A stretch of DNA of 8,720 bases from Competibacteraceae bacterium UBA2788 (GTDB taxonomy: Bacteria; Pseudomonadota; Gammaproteobacteria; Competibacterales; Competibacteraceae), in assembly GCA_002352185.1 (NCBI GenBank), contig DEHY01000167.1:51541-60260 (forward strand). The letters are read 5' to 3'. The position numbers were made by a program, and so were the translations under genes. Each line of letters starts with the position of its first letter. Position 1 is the first letter of the stretch. This document shows positions 1-6,769 of this stretch, in pieces. Below the pieces are notes generated by a model. The model worked only from the letters and a program-made list of their open reading frames with translations. It was not told where the DNA came from and did not search any database.

Positions 1-1849
1 CCGCCAGTTGCCGTAGCACCCCGGCTGCGTCCAGGCCACATTCGGCCAGCAGCTCTCCCCGTTCGCCCTGCTCCACGAAACGATCCGGCAAGCCAATATG
101 GCGAATCGGAATGACGATGCCTCGCGCCGCCAGACATTCGTTGACCGCGCTGCCCACACCACCGGCAATGGCATTCTCCTCCAGCGTCACCAATGCGCGA
201 TGCTCAGCGGCCAATTGAGTCACCAGCGCCTCGTCCAGTGGCTTGATGAAACGCATGTTCACTACCGTAGCGTCCAGCCGTTCCGCGACTTCCTCAGCGA
301 CGGCGACCATGCTGCCAAACGCCAGCAGCGCCAATCCGTTGCCTCTACGCCGAATTTCAGCCTGGCCGATGGGCAGCGCCCGCATCTCGCGTTCCAGCGC
401 CACGCCCGACCCCTTGCCGCGCGGATAGCGCACCACCGCCGGTTGATTAAGCTGGAACCCGGTATACAGCATTTGCCGGCATTCATTCTCATCCGCCGGC
501 GCCATGACCACCAGATTGGGAATACAGCGCAAATAGCTGCAATCGAAACTGCCGGCATGGGTCGGCCCGTCCGGTCCCACCAGACCGGCCCGGTCAACGG
601 CGAACAGCACCGGCAAATTTTGCAGCGCGACATCGTGAATCAGTTGATCGTAGGCGCGTTGCAGAAAGGTGGAGTAAATCGCCACCACCGGCTTCAAGCC
701 ATCGCAGGCCATGCCTGCCGCAAGAGTGACCGCGTGCTGCTCGGCGATGGCGACATCGAAATAGCGATCCGGGAAGCGCTCGGCAAATTCCACCAGCCCG
801 GAGCCTTCGCGCATCGCCGGAGTGATGCCGACCAAGCGCTCATCCTGATCGGCCATATCACATAGCCATGCGCCGAACACCTGGGTATACGTTGGCCCGC
901 CGTCGGGTTTGGCGGGCTTCAAGCCGTGCGCCGGGTCGAAGGCGCCGACGCCGTGATAACCCACCGGCTCATCCTCAGCCTTCGGATAGCCCTTGCCCTT
1001 GCGAGTGACGACGTGCAGCAGGCGCGGTCCCTTGAGCGCCCGCAGGTTGCGCAGCGTCTGCACCAGCGTTGGCAAATCGTGGCCGTCCACCGGCCCAAAA
1101 TAGTTGAAGCCCAGCTCCTCGAACAGAGTGCCGCCGGGCGCAAACATGCCCTTGACGTGTTCTTCGGCGCGGCGGGCTACTTCCAGCACCGGCGGCACAT
1201 GGCTCAGCACCTTTTTGCTGCTTTCGCGCACTGTGGAGAAAAAGCGGCCTGAAAGCAGCTTGGTCAGGTGCGCCGACAGTGCGCCGACATTGGGCGAAAT
1301 GGACATGTCATTGTCGTTAAGCACGACCAGCAGGTCGCTTTTCAAATGGCCGGCGTGGTTGAGCGCCTCGAACGCCATGCCGGCGGTCATCGCCCCGTCG
1401 CCGATCACTGCAATAATCCTGCGGTTGTCGCCCGTCCGTTCGGCAGCGATAGCCATGCCCAGCGCAGCGCTGAGCGAGGTGCTGGAATGACCGACTCCGA
1501 AGGTATCGTAGGGACTCTCGCAACGCTTGGGAAAACCGGCGATGCCCCCCTTGCGGCGCAGGGTGTCCATGCGGGCGCGACGGCCGGTCAGAATCTTGTG
1601 TGGGTAGGTCTGATGGCCGACATCCCAAATCAGCCGGTCCTCGGGCGTATCGAAGATGTAATGCAGGGCGATGGTCAGTTCCACCGTGCCCAGATTGGCG
1701 GAAAAGTGACCGCCCGTCTGAGCCACGGTCTGGATTAAAAACTCGCGCAGTTCGCATGCCAGCGCCGGCAGCCGCGCTTCCGGCAAACACCGCAAATCCA
1801 GGGGCGTATCGATCAGTTCCAGCAGCGGAAAAACGGGTCCGGTTATCAT
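1..1849 (-). CDS. dxs: 1-deoxy-D-xylulose-5-phosphate synthase (3' end outside window)
   Basis: Cytoplasmic thiamine-diphosphate enzyme that condenses pyruvate with glyceraldehyde 3-phosphate to DXP, the entry step of the MEP isoprenoid pathway and a precursor source for thiamine and pyridoxal. The reading frame is open for 616 codons with no frameshift and leaves the window on the left; the family is usually about 620-640 residues, so only a short C-terminal tail is missing. Visible marks: [14 protein letters not shown] near residue 46, [16 protein letters not shown] near 75-90, the ThDP-binding [15 protein letters not shown] at 150-164 with NDND at 178-181, and [11 protein letters not shown], whose glutamate falls at residue 370 as in the E. 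coli enzyme. The transketolase C-terminal domain ([21 protein letters not shown]) is present. The ATG at 1847-1849 aligns with the E. coli N terminus, but no clear Shine-Dalgarno sequence precedes it. It lies 68 bp after ispA on the same strand and is probably the last of xseB-ispA-dxs. Identification is secure. Confidence 0.97.
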   Translation of the reverse strand, partial: MITGPVFPLLELIDTPLDLRCLPEARLPALACELREFLIQTVAQTGGHFSANLGTVELTIALHYIFDTPEDRLIWDVGHQTYPHKILTGRRARMDTLRRKGGIAGFPKRCESPYDTFGVGHSSTSLSAALGMAIAAERTGDNRRIIAVIGDGAMTAGMAFEALNHAGHLKSDLLVVLNDNDMSISPNVGALSAHLTKLLSGRFFSTVRESSKKVLSHVPPVLEVARRAEEHVKGMFAPGGTLFEELGFNYFGPVDGHDLPTLVQTLRNLRALKGPRLLHVVTRKGKGYPKAEDEPVGYHGVGAFDPAHGLKPAKPDGGPTYTQVFGAWLCDMADQDERLVGITPAMREGSGLVEFAERFPDRYFDVAIAEQHAVTLAAGMACDGLKPVVAIYSTFLQRAYDQLIHDVALQNLPVLFAVDRAGLVGPDGPTHAGSFDCSYLRCIPNLVVMAPADENECRQMLYTGFQLNQPAVVRYPRGKGSGVALEREMRALPIGQAEIRRRGNGLALLAFGSMVAVAEEVAERLDATVVNMRFIKPLDEALVTQLAAEHRALVTLEENAIAGGVGSAVNECLAARGIVIPIRHIGLPDRFVEQGERGELLAECGLDAAGVLRQLA

Positions 1850-1917
1850 CGTAGGTTGGGAAGTCCGTGCCAGTTCGCAGGGGCGATGGAGTCGGCGGGG
1901 CAGTGAAATGTTGATGC

Positions 1918-2805
1918 TCAGTATGCGCGTTCCACGATATAGGACGCGATCCAGCGCAGCGCTTCGGCCTTGGATCCGAGCGGTTGCAGGCTCGTCAAAG
2001 CTTCCTCGTGCAACAGGCGGGCATGTTCGCGAGCGCCGTCCAGCCCCAGCAACACCGGGTAGGTAGGTTTGGCGAGCGCCCGGTCGGAACCCTGCGGTTT
2101 ACCGAGCGTCGTGGTATCGCCGATCACATCAAGAATGTCATCGCGGATTTGGAAGGCTAAACCAATACATTTGGCATAGTGATCCAGCCGCTCCAGCATC
2201 GCAGGTTCGACGGTCGGCTGACTCAGCGCCCCCAGGAGTACGCTGGCGCGGATCAGGGCGCCGGTCTTGTGGATGTGCATGTTCTCCAGTTCAGCCAGCG
2301 TCAATTCCCGCCCAACCGCCGCCAGATCAATCGCCTGCCCGCCCACCATGCCCCGGGAACCGGCGGCCTGCGCCAGCACCCCCAGCATCCGCAGCCGGAC
2401 AACCGGGTCTGCGATCAGGGTTGAGTCCTGTCCAAGTACCTGAAACGCCAGCGCTTGCAGGGCGTCGCCAGCCAAAATCGCCAGCGCATCGCCGAAAGCC
2501 CGGTGACACGTCGGCTGACCATGGCGGAGATCATCGTTGTCCATCGCCGGCAGATCATCATGGATCAGCGAATAGGCATGGATGAATTCCACCGCGCAGG
2601 CGGGACCGTCCAGCGTATCGGGTAACGCGCCGACCGCAGCGCCGGTCGCATAAACCAGCACAGGGCGGATGCGCTTGCCGCCGCCCAGCACCGCATAGCG
2701 CATGGCCCGATGCAAATCACCGGGATGAAGATCGGCTGACGGCAAACGCCGGTCAAGCGCCTGTTCGGCGCGGGCTTGATAGCTCTGGATCAGTTCCGCC
2801 GCCAT
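1918..2805 (-). CDS. ispA: Farnesyl diphosphate synthase (short-chain trans-prenyltransferase)
   Basis: Cytoplasmic prenyltransferase that adds isopentenyl diphosphate to dimethylallyl and then geranyl diphosphate, giving farnesyl diphosphate for quinones, undecaprenyl carriers and other isoprenoids. The 295-residue product has the family's usual length. In order: GGGKRIRP at 41-48 (diphosphate binding), the first aspartate-rich motif [10 protein letters not shown] at 83-92, GGQAIDL at 155-161, HIHKTGALI at 178-185, and the second aspartate-rich motif DDILD at 222-226. The sequence before the first motif (HAYSLIHDD) and its two-residue insertion are those of bacterial FPP synthases, which favours FPP over geranylgeranyl diphosphate as product; product length is inferred. 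The ATG at 2803-2805 begins 5 bp after the xseB stop, so translation is probably coupled. One acidic position of the first motif is Asn (residue 90) where E. coli has Asp; the DDxxxxD core is intact. Confidence 0.96.
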   Translation of the reverse strand: MAAELIQSYQARAEQALDRRLPSADLHPGDLHRAMRYAVLGGGKRIRPVLVYATGAAVGALPDTLDGPACAVEFIHAYSLIHDDLPAMDNDDLRHGQPTCHRAFGDALAILAGDALQALAFQVLGQDSTLIADPVVRLRMLGVLAQAAGSRGMVGGQAIDLAAVGRELTLAELENMHIHKTGALIRASVLLGALSQPTVEPAMLERLDHYAKCIGLAFQIRDDILDVIGDTTTLGKPQGSDRALAKPTYPVLLGLDGAREHARLLHEEALTSLQPLGSKAEALRWIASYIVERAY

Positions 2806-2810
2806 GCGCG

Positions 2811-3053
2811 TTAACCTGCCGCCGGGTCAAACGGCGTGGGCTCCAGTTGACCGTTGCGTCCGATCAACTGCTCCACTTTCTGCTCGGCTTGCCGCAAAGC
2901 GCTCTGGCAACTCCGCACCAAGACGACGCCACGTTCAAACTGCAGCAGGGAGCTTTCCAGGGCAAGTTCGCCGTGTTCGAGTTGCCCGACCAAACTCTCC
3001 AGTTCCGCCAGTGCTGCTTCGAAAGAAATCGGGGGATTTTTCCTGGCCTTCAT
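2811..3053 (-). CDS. xseB: Exodeoxyribonuclease VII small subunit
   Basis: Small subunit of exonuclease VII, which degrades single-stranded DNA to oligonucleotides; several XseB chains decorate each catalytic XseA chain. The 80-residue product is the usual size for the family. It shows the conserved SFEAALAELESLVGQLEHGEL stretch (residues 10-30, in two helical halves), LALESSLLQFERGVVLVRSCQ (30-50) and SALRQAEQKVEQL (51-63), the two long helices of the family, followed by a short variable tail. The start is ATG at 3051-3053 with AGGCAGGC immediately upstream. It is the first gene of xseB-ispA-dxs, an arrangement common in gammaproteobacteria. xseA is not in the window. A candidate promoter lies upstream at 3082-3110. 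Confidence 0.95.
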   Translation of the reverse strand: MKARKNPPISFEAALAELESLVGQLEHGELALESSLLQFERGVVLVRSCQSALRQAEQKVEQLIGRNGQLEPTPFDPAAG

Positions 3054-3063
3054 GCCTGCCTGT

Positions 3064-3076
3064 CCGTTTCAGTATG
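3064..3076 (-). repeat. 13-base motif shared with the phasin upstream region, copy 1
   Basis: Minus-strand CATACTGAAACGG, identical to the copy at 3783-3795. It sits between the candidate -10 box of xseB and its start codon, so it would cover the transcription start and 5' leader. One or so chance 13-base match in a window this long is expected, so function is unproven. Confidence 0.35.
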
Positions 3077-3081
3077 CGCTT

Positions 3082-3110
3082 ACGTTACCTTGCAGCCGAT
3101 GAACGGTCAA
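3082..3110 (-). promoter_or_regulatory. Candidate sigma-70 promoter of xseB-ispA-dxs
   Basis: On the minus strand, TTGACC (3105-3110, five of six -35 consensus bases) is followed by a 17-base spacer and TAACGT (3082-3087, three of six -10 bases). It lies just after the phasin terminator and about 30 bases before the xseB start, the expected place for the operon promoter. The -35 box is good and the -10 box poor, so this is a candidate only. Confidence 0.45.
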
Positions 3111-3136
3111 TTTCACGTGCCACCCACCGGAGACGG

Positions 3137-3166
3137 AAAAACGCGAAACGGCCATCGCTGGCCGTT
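3137..3166 (-). terminator. Rho-independent terminator after the phasin gene
   Basis: A perfect 8-bp stem, AACGGCCA and TGGCCGTT (3147-3154 and 3159-3166), closes a 4-base loop. Read on the minus strand it is followed after 5 bases by TTTTT (3137-3141). It starts about 50 bp beyond the phasin stop and before the candidate xseB promoter, separating the two transcription units. The gap between stem and T-run is a little longer than ideal; partial plus-strand function is possible but there is no plus-strand gene to end. Confidence 0.65.
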
Positions 3167-3217
3167 GTTTGGCGCGCAATGACCGGGGATGGCCGGACAT
3201 TCCACCCCAGCCAGAGT

Positions 3218-3703
3218 TTAAGCGACCGGGTCGGCGATCCGGGTCACCGCAGATCCGGTTGCCTTGATGATACGGGCTTTTCTGGCCTTGGCGTCCGCTT
3301 CCGCCGCATGGGTCAATTCCTGAATGTTCTGGCTCAACCGATCAACCTGCTGGAACAACTGCTGGATATCATCCCGGGTGGGGACGCCGAGCCGACGCAG
3401 GGCATGCGCCACTCGTGCCTGAAAGACTTCTTCCAGCTTGTTCCACGTACCGGTTGCTCTACCCCGAAGGTCCTCAACCTTATTCTTCAGAGCATCGACC
3501 CCGCTCTTCATCTGCAAAGCCTTTGCATCGGCGATCCGCTTCATTTGCAGATCCACGGCCTGACCGTCATGAACCAGGGCTTCAAAAAATCTGCCGCCCT
3601 CTTGCTGCGTCTTGGCGAAAGCGCCAAGACCCGCCAGCCAGATTTGGCGCGCAACGTCCCGAGCATTATGAGTCAGTTGATTTTCAAACGATTCTGCTTT
3701 CAT
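3218..3703 (-). CDS. Phasin, PhaI/PhaF-type polyhydroxyalkanoate granule-associated protein
   Basis: Predicted amphipathic granule-coat protein that binds the surface of intracellular PHA inclusions and limits their coalescence. The 161-residue product has the hallmark N-terminal block ARQIWLAGLGAFAKTQQEG (residues 18-36), a charged helical middle (40-100), then a segment VPTRDDIQQLFQQVDRLSQ (107-125) that reads as a short coiled coil, as in the phasin family of Pseudomonas PhaI and PhaF. It lacks the long lysine- and alanine-rich DNA-binding tail of PhaF, having only a short basic end (KARKARIIKATG, 139-150), so it resembles PhaI more. ATG at 3701-3703 follows GAGG at 8 bases. The gene stands alone, with a likely terminator downstream (3137-3166) and an AT-rich upstream region carrying repeats. 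No PHA synthase or other pha gene is visible. Family assignment is by motif recognition; granule binding is inferred. Confidence 0.85.
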   Translation of the reverse strand: MKAESFENQLTHNARDVARQIWLAGLGAFAKTQQEGGRFFEALVHDGQAVDLQMKRIADAKALQMKSGVDALKNKVEDLRGRATGTWNKLEEVFQARVAHALRRLGVPTRDDIQQLFQQVDRLSQNIQELTHAAEADAKARKARIIKATGSAVTRIADPVA

Positions 3704-3723
3704 GACGGGAGCCTCTTTGGGTT

Positions 3724-3753
3724 ATTAATCCTTCCTGGCTAAGAAGTTAGCAA
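3724..3753 (-). promoter_or_regulatory. Candidate phasin promoter with an embedded inverted repeat
   Basis: On the minus strand, TTGCTA (3748-3753) and ATTAAT (3724-3729) are spaced 18 bases and each match four of six sigma-70 consensus positions. Most of the spacer is filled by GCTAACTTCTTAGC (3738-3751), a perfect 5-bp inverted repeat around 4 bases, a position where a repressor would block RNA polymerase. Phasin genes in other bacteria are commonly repressed when no PHA is present. The arms are short, so an operator role is a guess. Confidence 0.35.
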
Positions 3754-3782
3754 ACAAAATTAGAGTGCGCATACTAACTCGA

Positions 3783-3795
3783 CCGTTTCAGTATG
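3783..3795 (-). repeat. 13-base motif shared with the xseB leader, copy 2
   Basis: Minus-strand CATACTGAAACGG identical to 3064-3076, here 80 bp before the phasin start. Its outer CATACT also pairs with AGTATG at 3770-3775, forming a 6-bp inverted repeat with a 14-base gap. Both copies lie between genes, but chance is a sufficient explanation. Confidence 0.35.
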
Positions 3796-3816
3796 GAGTT
3801 GCGCCACTCGGTTTCG

Positions 3817-3837
3817 GCCCACCAGGCCCTGGCGGGC
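3817..3837 (-). terminator. GC-rich hairpin after hslR, possible terminator
   Basis: GCCCACC and GGCGGGC with inner AGG/CCT form an imperfect 10-bp stem with one mismatch and almost no loop (in practice a loop of about seven bases), 13 bp beyond the hslR stop. There is no T-run on the minus strand after it, so if it ends transcription of minCDE-hslR it does so weakly or with help from Rho. Confidence 0.35.
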
Positions 3838-3849
3838 GACCGCCGAATG

Positions 3850-4272
3850 TCAATCGTCCCCTTGAGTGAAGCGGACGATGCGGCGACGATCCTGTTTAGT
3901 GGGGCGACCGGCGGTTGAGGGTGAAACGGGGGGTTGCAAGCGGCGCTGTTCGCTGATCTCCTCGCGGCGGCGGCGACTTTCGGCGGTCTCTTCATACAGC
4001 AGAACCGCCTCCTTGGCGGGGCCACGCCGATGACTCAAGCCTTTGACCGTAACTACATATTCCTCAACGCCACGCTGGATTTGCAACATCTCGCCCAAAT
4101 GCATGGCATGTGAGGGTTTGCTGCGCTGGCCGCCAACATGGACTTTGCCGCCAGTGACTGCCTCTACGGCCAAGGATCGGGTCTTGAAAAAACGCGCAGC
4201 CCATAACCACTGGTCGAGCCGAACCCGAACCGCCGAGTCGGCATCAACCGATAGCCGGTCGCCACGATTCAT
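3850..4272 (-). CDS. hslR: Heat-shock protein 15, S4-domain ribosome-associated RNA-binding protein
   Basis: Hsp15 family protein. The E. coli homologue is heat-induced and binds free 50S subunits that still carry a nascent chain, helping recycle stalled complexes. The 140-residue product has an S4 RNA-binding domain at about 16-75: VRLDQWLWAARFFKTRSLA near 16-34, the GGKVHVGGQRSKPSH loop at 41-55, and the strand EYVVTVKGLSHRRGPAKEA at 71-89 that is diagnostic of the family. The C-terminal third is strongly basic (RRRREEISEQRR, TKQDRRRIVR), as expected for rRNA contact. ATG at 4270-4272 follows a GGGGGG stretch and lies 9 bp after the minE stop, so it is probably co-transcribed with minCDE. 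The first 15 residues are a non-conserved extension. I see no heat-shock promoter directly upstream. Confidence 0.93.
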   Translation of the reverse strand: MNRGDRLSVDADSAVRVRLDQWLWAARFFKTRSLAVEAVTGGKVHVGGQRSKPSHAMHLGEMLQIQRGVEEYVVTVKGLSHRRGPAKEAVLLYEETAESRRRREEISEQRRLQPPVSPSTAGRPTKQDRRRIVRFTQGDD

Positions 4273-4281
4273 ACGGCCCCC

Positions 4282-4563
4282 CTAGTTTCGCCCCGACCGT
4301 GGCTCCTCATCCGGTAACGTGATATTCAGCTCCAGGATTTCATAGCCGCCTTCACGATCCAGATGCACCTTGATTTGGCTCTGATCCACCGGCACATACT
4401 TGCGCACCACTTCCAGCAACTCCTTCTTGAGCGCCGGCAGATAGTCGGGACCGCTGCCACGGCGACTCCCCCGTTCGTGAGCCACAATGATTTGCAGCCG
4501 CTCCTTAGCCAGCGCGGCCGACTTATTGGTAGAGGTGCCAAAGATGCTATCGAACAGGCCCAT
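4282..4563 (-). CDS. minE: Cell division topological specificity factor MinE
   Basis: Partner of MinD that stimulates its ATPase at the membrane and drives pole-to-pole oscillation of the MinCD inhibitor, leaving midcell free for FtsZ ring assembly. The 93-residue product has the usual length. The N terminus GLFDSIFG (2-9) is the membrane-binding amphipathic start; [17 protein letters not shown] (15-31) is the MinD-contacting segment that switches between helix and strand; [19 protein letters not shown] (39-57) is the dimer-forming helix of the topological specificity domain; and [21 protein letters not shown] (64-84, in two strands) closes it. ATG at 4561-4563 begins 3 bp after the minD stop, with GGGAG overlapping the end of minD, which suggests translational coupling and a fixed MinD to MinE ratio. 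Confidence 0.96.
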   Translation of the reverse strand: MGLFDSIFGTSTNKSAALAKERLQIIVAHERGSRRGSGPDYLPALKKELLEVVRKYVPVDQSQIKVHLDREGGYEILELNITLPDEEPRSGRN

Positions 4564-4566
4564 GGT

Positions 4567-5379
4567 TCAACTCCCGCCAAACAAACGCTTCAGAAATCCC
4601 TTTTTCTGACTGGTGATAAACCGATGTGGCAGATTTTTGCCCAGAAAGCGTTCGACCAGATCGCTATAAGCGGCACCCGCATCGCTGCCATCTTCCAGAA
4701 TCACCGGGACGCCGGCATTCGACGACTGCAAGACATTTTGCGATTCCGGGATCACCCCCAACAGCGGAATACCCAGAATCTCCAGCACATCCTCCACGCT
4801 GAGCATGTCACCGCGATCAGCGCGCTCCGGGGCGTAGCGGGCCAGAACCAGATGTTCCTTGACCGGCGGTTCGCCCTGCTCGGCACGACGCGAGCGGCTG
4901 GCCAGGATGCCGAGGATGCGGTCGGAATCGCGCACCGACGACACCTCAGGATTGGTCACCACCAGCGCCTCATCAGCGAAATACAGCGCCATCAGCGCTC
5001 CCCGCTCAATGCCGGCTGGCGAATCGCAGACGATATAGTCAAAACTCTGCTTGAGATCGTTCAACACCCGTTCGACTCCTTCCTTGGTCAGCGCGTCCTT
5101 ATCGCGGGTCTGCGAAGCCGGCAGGATGCAGAGGTTCTCCACGCGCTTGTCACGAATCAGCGCCTGGTTGAGATTGGCTTCACCGTTGATGATATTGATA
5201 AAGTCATACACCACCCGCCGCTCGCAGCCCATGATCAGATCAAGGTTGCGCAAACCGACGTCGAAATCGATCACTACGGTCCGGTGGCCGCGCTGAGCCA
5301 GGCCGGTGGCGAAGCTGGCGCTGGTGGTGGTTTTACCCACACCTCCCTTACCGGAGGTCACAACGATAACGGTTGCCAA
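4567..5379 (-). CDS. minD: Septum-site determining ATPase MinD, non-ATG start
   Basis: Deviant Walker-type ATPase that dimerises on the membrane with ATP, recruits MinC, and is released by MinE. Starting at TTG 5377-5379 the product has 270 residues, the length of E. coli MinD, begins MATVIVVTSGKGGVGKTTTS, and puts the signature and Walker lysines at 11 and 16 and the switch aspartates at 38 and 40, the E. coli numbering. CDSPAGIERGAL near 118-129 is the Walker B region, and the C-terminal KKGFLKRLFGG is the amphipathic membrane-targeting helix. No ATG or GTG is available in frame near this N terminus. A second TTG at 5392-5394 would add five residues but has no ribosome-binding site, whereas GTGGGAT lies 9 bases before the chosen one. 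The gene lies 48 bp after minC. Function is certain; the exact start is likely but not proven. Confidence 0.96.
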   Translation of the reverse strand: MATVIVVTSGKGGVGKTTTSASFATGLAQRGHRTVVIDFDVGLRNLDLIMGCERRVVYDFINIINGEANLNQALIRDKRVENLCILPASQTRDKDALTKEGVERVLNDLKQSFDYIVCDSPAGIERGALMALYFADEALVVTNPEVSSVRDSDRILGILASRSRRAEQGEPPVKEHLVLARYAPERADRGDMLSVEDVLEILGIPLLGVIPESQNVLQSSNAGVPVILEDGSDAGAAYSDLVERFLGKNLPHRFITSQKKGFLKRLFGGS

Positions 5380-5427
5380 GCGGTTATCCCACAAAGTTGT
5401 TATTAAACATAAAATAAAGAGTTTCGA
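5380..5427 (-). promoter_or_regulatory. AT-rich minC-minD spacer with a tiny upstream ORF
   Basis: This 48-bp spacer is far richer in A and T than the surrounding genes. On the minus strand it carries an ATG at 5408-5410 that opens an 8-codon frame (MFNNNFVG) ending TAA just before the preferred minD TTG start, overlapping its GTGGGAT ribosome-binding region. The AT-rich leader may aid initiation at a weak start codon; the mini-ORF may be accidental. No convincing promoter pair is visible. Confidence 0.4.
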
Positions 5428-6150
5428 TCAGCGGGTCAGGTGTTCAATGATCAGCCGATCTTCGACCAGGTGAATCTGCATGGCCTTACCGCGATCAGCC
5501 GGATCTATTTGTTCGCTAATGCGATAGCGGCCCGCAATCGAAACCAGTTCCGCCTCCAGACTCTGACAGAAAATCCGGGGTTCAACATCGCCCTTCACCC
5601 CGGCCAGGGCGCGGCCACGCAGCGCGCCATAGATGTGAATGTTGCCATCGGCAATGACCTCCGCGCCGGCGCTGACCGTGCCCAACACGATCAGATCGCC
5701 ATCCGGCGCGTAAATCTGCTGGCCGGAGCGAACCGGATGACTGAAGATCCGGCTGCGCGCCGGCGCCGGATCGGCCCGCTCCGGCTTCCTGGCAGCGCCG
5801 CCGGGGGCGCGGCTTTCGGGCAACGCCGGCAAGCCGGCCTGGCGGGCGCTGGTTTGCAGTTCGGGGCTGCCGTTGCGGATGCCGACCGGCACCATGCCAT
5901 GCCCCCGCAACAGTTGGTACAGCCCGCTGAAATCTACTTCGTCCGGCGCATCCACCACCCCATCCAGATCGATCACCACCGGAGTGTTGCTGAAGAAGCC
6001 GGGAGCCTGTTTGATTTTCTCCGCCAGATGCCGCTCGATGGCGGCCCGATCGGGATGAAAGAGATGCAGAACGGTCAAGGTGAACAGGCTGCCCTTGAGT
6101 TCGAAGGGCGGGTTATCCTCGCCGACAAAACGGGGAGATTGCAGCAACAT
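5428..6150 (-). CDS. minC: Septum-site determining protein MinC
   Basis: Inhibitor of FtsZ polymerisation brought to the membrane by MinD. The 240-residue product is of usual length with two domains. The N-terminal FtsZ-inhibiting domain spans about 15-105 (FELKGSLFTLTVLHL at 16-30, NTPVVIDLDGV at 55-65). A proline-, alanine- and arginine-rich linker runs about 110-135. The C-terminal MinC_C beta-helix, which dimerises and binds MinD, spans about 136-235 and shows the typical RSGQQIYAPDGDLIVLG (141-157) and IHIYGALRGRALAGVKGD (171-188). ATG at 6148-6150 opens the frame; only a weak GAGG precedes it at 14 bases. Upstream, a minus-strand TAGAAT (6195-6200) could be a -10 box but has no good -35 partner. 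It heads minC-minD-minE-hslR. Confidence 0.95.
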   Translation of the reverse strand: MLLQSPRFVGEDNPPFELKGSLFTLTVLHLFHPDRAAIERHLAEKIKQAPGFFSNTPVVIDLDGVVDAPDEVDFSGLYQLLRGHGMVPVGIRNGSPELQTSARQAGLPALPESRAPGGAARKPERADPAPARSRIFSHPVRSGQQIYAPDGDLIVLGTVSAGAEVIADGNIHIYGALRGRALAGVKGDVEPRIFCQSLEAELVSIAGRYRISEQIDPADRGKAMQIHLVEDRLIIEHLTR

Positions 6151-6258
6151 GACGGTACAGGAGGCCTCGGGCTGAATGCTTGATTTTCCGCGCTATTCTA
6201 CACATCAACCGTGACAGGGAAACATGCTTGCGATCCGGGCGGCGAAAATCGGGATCCC

Positions 6259-6738
6259 TCAGTGATCATGACCGTGCGTATGAACATGGGCATGGGCCAG
6301 TTCCTGCTCTGTCGCGTCGCGCACCTCCAGCACCTTGACCTCGAAATGCAGAGTCTTACCCGCCATCGGGTGGTTGGCGTCCAGCGTCACCGCCTGGTCG
6401 TTGACACCGACCACGGTGAAGTTCATCACGCCGTGCTGACCCTGGCCCTGCACCTGCATTCCGACCTGAATATCCTCGCTGGGTGGAAACTGTTCGCGCG
6501 GCACCTCGAACACGGCTTGGGGATTATATTCGCCGTAACCGTCAGCGGGCGCTACATGAATCGCCGAACTGAAACCTGCCGCGCAACCTTCCAGCCCACG
6601 TTCCAAGCCCGGAATGATGTTGCCGTAGCCGTGCAGATAGCTAAACGATTCCTGTCCACGGCTGGAGTCGAGCAGAACGCCAAAATCGTCGGTGAGCGTG
6701 TAGTGCAGGGATACGACCCTGCCGTGGGCTGCTTTCAT
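6259..6738 (-). CDS. slyD: FKBP-type peptidyl-prolyl isomerase SlyD with histidine-rich tail
   Basis: Cytoplasmic prolyl isomerase and chaperone; SlyD proteins also bind nickel and other metals and help mature metalloenzymes such as hydrogenase. The 159-residue product has a split FKBP domain (about 1-69 and 129-142; VVSLHYTLTDDFGVLLDSS at 8-26, GYGNIIPGLERGLEG at 37-51), with the insert-in-flap chaperone domain between (70-128, ending TLDANHPMAGKTLHFEVKV). The last eleven residues are six histidines at every second position (149-159), a likely metal site shorter than the long Cys/His tail of E. coli SlyD. ATG at 6736-6738 is preceded by AGGTG at 5 bases. The frame stays open far upstream without homology, so this start is preferred. 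It is 108 bp before minC on the same strand and divergent from the lipoprotein gene. Confidence 0.93.
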   Translation of the reverse strand: MKAAHGRVVSLHYTLTDDFGVLLDSSRGQESFSYLHGYGNIIPGLERGLEGCAAGFSSAIHVAPADGYGEYNPQAVFEVPREQFPPSEDIQVGMQVQGQGQHGVMNFTVVGVNDQAVTLDANHPMAGKTLHFEVKVLEVRDATEQELAHAHVHTHGHDH

Positions 6739-6769
6739 GAGAACACCTGATTGAATGGAAACTGGCGTT

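Noticed and set aside
98..865. A 255-codon plus-strand open frame at the left edge
   Set aside because: It overlaps the intact C-terminal half of dxs on the other strand, and its translation has no family features.
2804..3742. A 312-codon plus-strand open frame spanning xseB, its upstream region and the phasin gene
   Set aside because: It runs antisense through two real genes and across a terminator and promoter, with no domain; a chance open frame.
4363..5406. A 347-codon plus-strand open frame opposite minD and minE
   Set aside because: It lies wholly antisense to two unmistakable conserved genes, has the Gln/His/Arg-rich composition of reverse-frame translations, and no recognisable domain.
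5440..6183. A 247-codon plus-strand open frame opposite minC
   Set aside because: Antisense shadow of minC with low-complexity Ala/Gly/Arg content and no motif; explained by high-GC codon bias.
6228..6258. A possible hairpin (GATCC/GGATC) just after the slyD stop
   Set aside because: Only five clean base pairs, a large loop and no T-run on the minus strand; not enough to call a terminator.
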